From an uncultured Atopobium sp. (GTDB taxonomy: Bacteria > Actinomycetota > Coriobacteriia > Coriobacteriales > Atopobiaceae), in assembly GCA_937997345.1 (NCBI GenBank), contig CALKTD010000004.1:1-8409 (forward strand): 8,409 nucleotides of DNA, given 5' to 3'. Below are positions 7,920 to 8,409 of the stretch, in pieces (positions within the stretch are counted from its first letter, which is position 1; every line of letters starts with the position of its first letter). Under the pieces are notes generated by a model that ran no database searches, had not been told where the DNA came from, and saw nothing but the letters and a program-made list of their open reading frames with translations. A program made the translations under genes and the position numbers.

Positions 7920-7936
7920 TATTGTGATACACAATA
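7920..7936. promoter_or_regulatory. 17-bp perfect dyad, candidate operator
   Basis: TATTGTG and CACAATA flank a 3-base centre (ATA), giving a perfect 7+3+7 palindrome typical in size of a site for a dimeric repressor or activator. It directly follows a TATAAT box on the minus strand, so it would overlap the transcription start and first transcribed bases. The AT-rich surroundings raise the chance of coincidence. The binding protein is unknown. Confidence 0.4.
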
Positions 7937-7942
7937 ATTATA
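7937..7942 (-). promoter_or_regulatory. Candidate -10 box TATAAT
   Basis: This is a perfect consensus -10 hexamer on the minus strand, directly upstream of the 17-bp dyad. No good -35 is visible 16-18 bp further upstream and there is no TG extension. If used, the regulator mRNA would have a leader of about 270 bases. In AT-rich DNA such a hexamer can arise by chance. Confidence 0.25.
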
Positions 7943-8006
7943 AATTTCGTAATAAATATGGATTTTTAGTAAAAATTTTTATTCTATTCTCGAATAATTT
8001 TTTACC

Positions 8007-8039
8007 AAAAAAGAGGACCCCACAAAAGTGAGATCCTCT
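8007..8039 (-). terminator. Rho-independent terminator of the rRNA operon
   Basis: On the minus strand, 12-base arms AGAGGATCTCAC and GTGGGGTCCTCT pair fully, with two G-U wobbles, around a TTTT loop, and a run of T follows at once. The terminator lies about 23 bases past the 5S gene, the expected end of a 16S-23S-5S operon. The opposite strand has no T-run, so it works in one direction. Confidence 0.9.
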
Positions 8040-8052
8040 CGACATAAAAATG

Positions 8053-8187
8053 CCCCTTGTTGGTCAGCGACGTCCTGCTCTCCCACGGACTTACTCCGCA
8101 GTACCATCGGCGCTCGGGGGCTTAACTTCTGGGTTCGGAATGGGACCAGGTGTGCCTCCCCTGCCATGGTCGCTGACCAACAAGGGG
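8053..8187 (-). other. Precursor stem enclosing 5S rRNA
   Basis: A perfect 19-bp inverted repeat (8053-8071 with 8169-8187) encloses the 5S gene. Its inner part is helix I of the mature 5S rRNA. The outer part, CCCCTTG with CAAGGGG, extends the helix into flanking RNA and probably forms the double-stranded substrate for maturation nucleases. Which nuclease acts cannot be told from this window. Confidence 0.65.
8062..8178 (-). rRNA. rrf: 5S ribosomal RNA
   Basis: The minus strand carries the conserved 5S core: CCCATTCCGAACCC and AGAAGTTAAGCCC, then GCGCCGATGGTACTGC and GTGGGAGAGCAGGACG. The ends GGTCAGCGAC and GTCGCTGACC pair as helix I. Length is about 117 nt, normal for bacteria; the exact mature ends may differ by one to three bases. 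It follows 23S rRNA by about 120 bp, in the usual order. Confidence 0.96.
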
Positions 8188-8295
8188 TATTCTTGTTTCA
8201 AAGGGTTTTCTCACGTGCCCTGAGGGCCGCACAGTGTGACGTTAAATTCAAAGGCTTCAAAAATCACGCATCAGTTCAAAATATATTAAAGAAAA
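8179..8295 (-). other. 23S-5S internal transcribed spacer
   Basis: About 117 bp of transcribed spacer between the 23S and 5S genes. It contains no tRNA. A GC-rich stretch with GCCCTCAGGGC (near 8217-8228) could form a small hairpin, and the part next to 23S is AT-rich. No coding potential seen. Confidence 0.6.
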
Positions 8296-8409
8296 GAAGA
8301 GCTCGACCGATTAGTAATGCTCGACTGAATGCCTTACAGCACTTACATCTGCATCCTATCAACCTCGTAGTCTACAAGGGGTCTTACCGAAAGGAAAACT
8401 CATCTTGGG
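8296..8409 (-). rRNA. rrl: 23S ribosomal RNA, 3' end only
   Basis: The minus strand contains the conserved 3'-terminal sequence of 23S rRNA, including GGTTGATAGGATGCAGATGTAAG, then AGGCATTCAGTCGAGC and ACTAATCGGTCGAGC near the end. Only about 114 bases are present; the remainder lies beyond the right edge. The 3' end is placed by comparison with other bacterial 23S genes and may be off by a few bases. Confidence 0.93.

Larger units (their letters stand above)
7658..8006. other. Gene-free, AT-rich regulatory interval between rRNA operon and regulator
   Basis: About 350 bp without a credible coding region on either strand. The part nearest the rRNA terminator (about 7860-8006) is strikingly AT-rich. 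It contains the 11-mer TAGTAAAAATT twice (7869-7879 and 7967-7977) and the 8-mer GAACGGTA twice (7778-7785 and 7889-7896). The candidate control sites listed separately lie inside it. With all genes reading leftward, it serves as the upstream region of the regulator gene. Confidence 0.6.

Noticed and set aside
7979..8167. 62-codon open frame on the minus strand over 5S rRNA
   Set aside because: It covers the 5S rRNA gene and the terminator, so it is a chance frame in non-coding RNA.
8041..8409. tRNA gene in the rRNA spacer or downstream of 5S
   Set aside because: No cloverleaf, no TTCGANNC-type T-arm and no CCA-type end could be made out in these stretches.

Overview
This window most likely comes from a low-to-mid GC member of the Coriobacteriia (Actinomycetota), of the Atopobium/Lancefieldella/Olsenella type. 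The evidence is a release factor 2 with the actinobacterial-style GPGGQGVNTTDSAVR core, a secA-prfB pair, a SARP-type regulator, and base composition well below that of streptomycetes or mycobacteria. The placement is inferred from family resemblance; no search was run.

Every gene I can support lies on the minus strand, so transcription runs from right to left. The right end holds the 3' end of a 23S rRNA gene (about 8296-8409), a short spacer, a complete 5S rRNA gene (about 8062-8178) and a strong rho-independent terminator (8007-8039) that closes the ribosomal operon. Next comes about 350 bp of AT-rich DNA with no gene. It contains a 17-bp perfect dyad beside a TATAAT box, and a cluster of TTCACC-type repeats spaced about one helical turn apart. 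Both look like control sites for the gene that follows.

That gene (4622-7657) encodes a 1011-residue regulator of uncommon build. It has a MalT/LAL-like ATPase at the N-terminus, a long helical middle, and a SARP-type winged helix plus BTAD at the C-terminus. A 91-bp gap with a possible promoter separates it from secA (1780-4530, preprotein translocase ATPase). secA is followed by prfB (668-1777, release factor 2) after 2 nt, and prfB by a YitT-family membrane protein gene (1-666, running off the left edge) after 1 nt. These last three genes are packed like one translationally coupled operon for housekeeping work: protein export, translation termination and a membrane protein of unknown role.

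The secA, prfB and rRNA genes are ordinary, though prfB lacks the usual programmed frameshift and has SPT in place of the SPF recognition tripeptide. The part most worth attention is the regulator together with its upstream repeats, whose roughly 11-bp periodicity is what SARP proteins are known to bind. I saw no CRISPR array, insertion sequence, tRNA or defence system.
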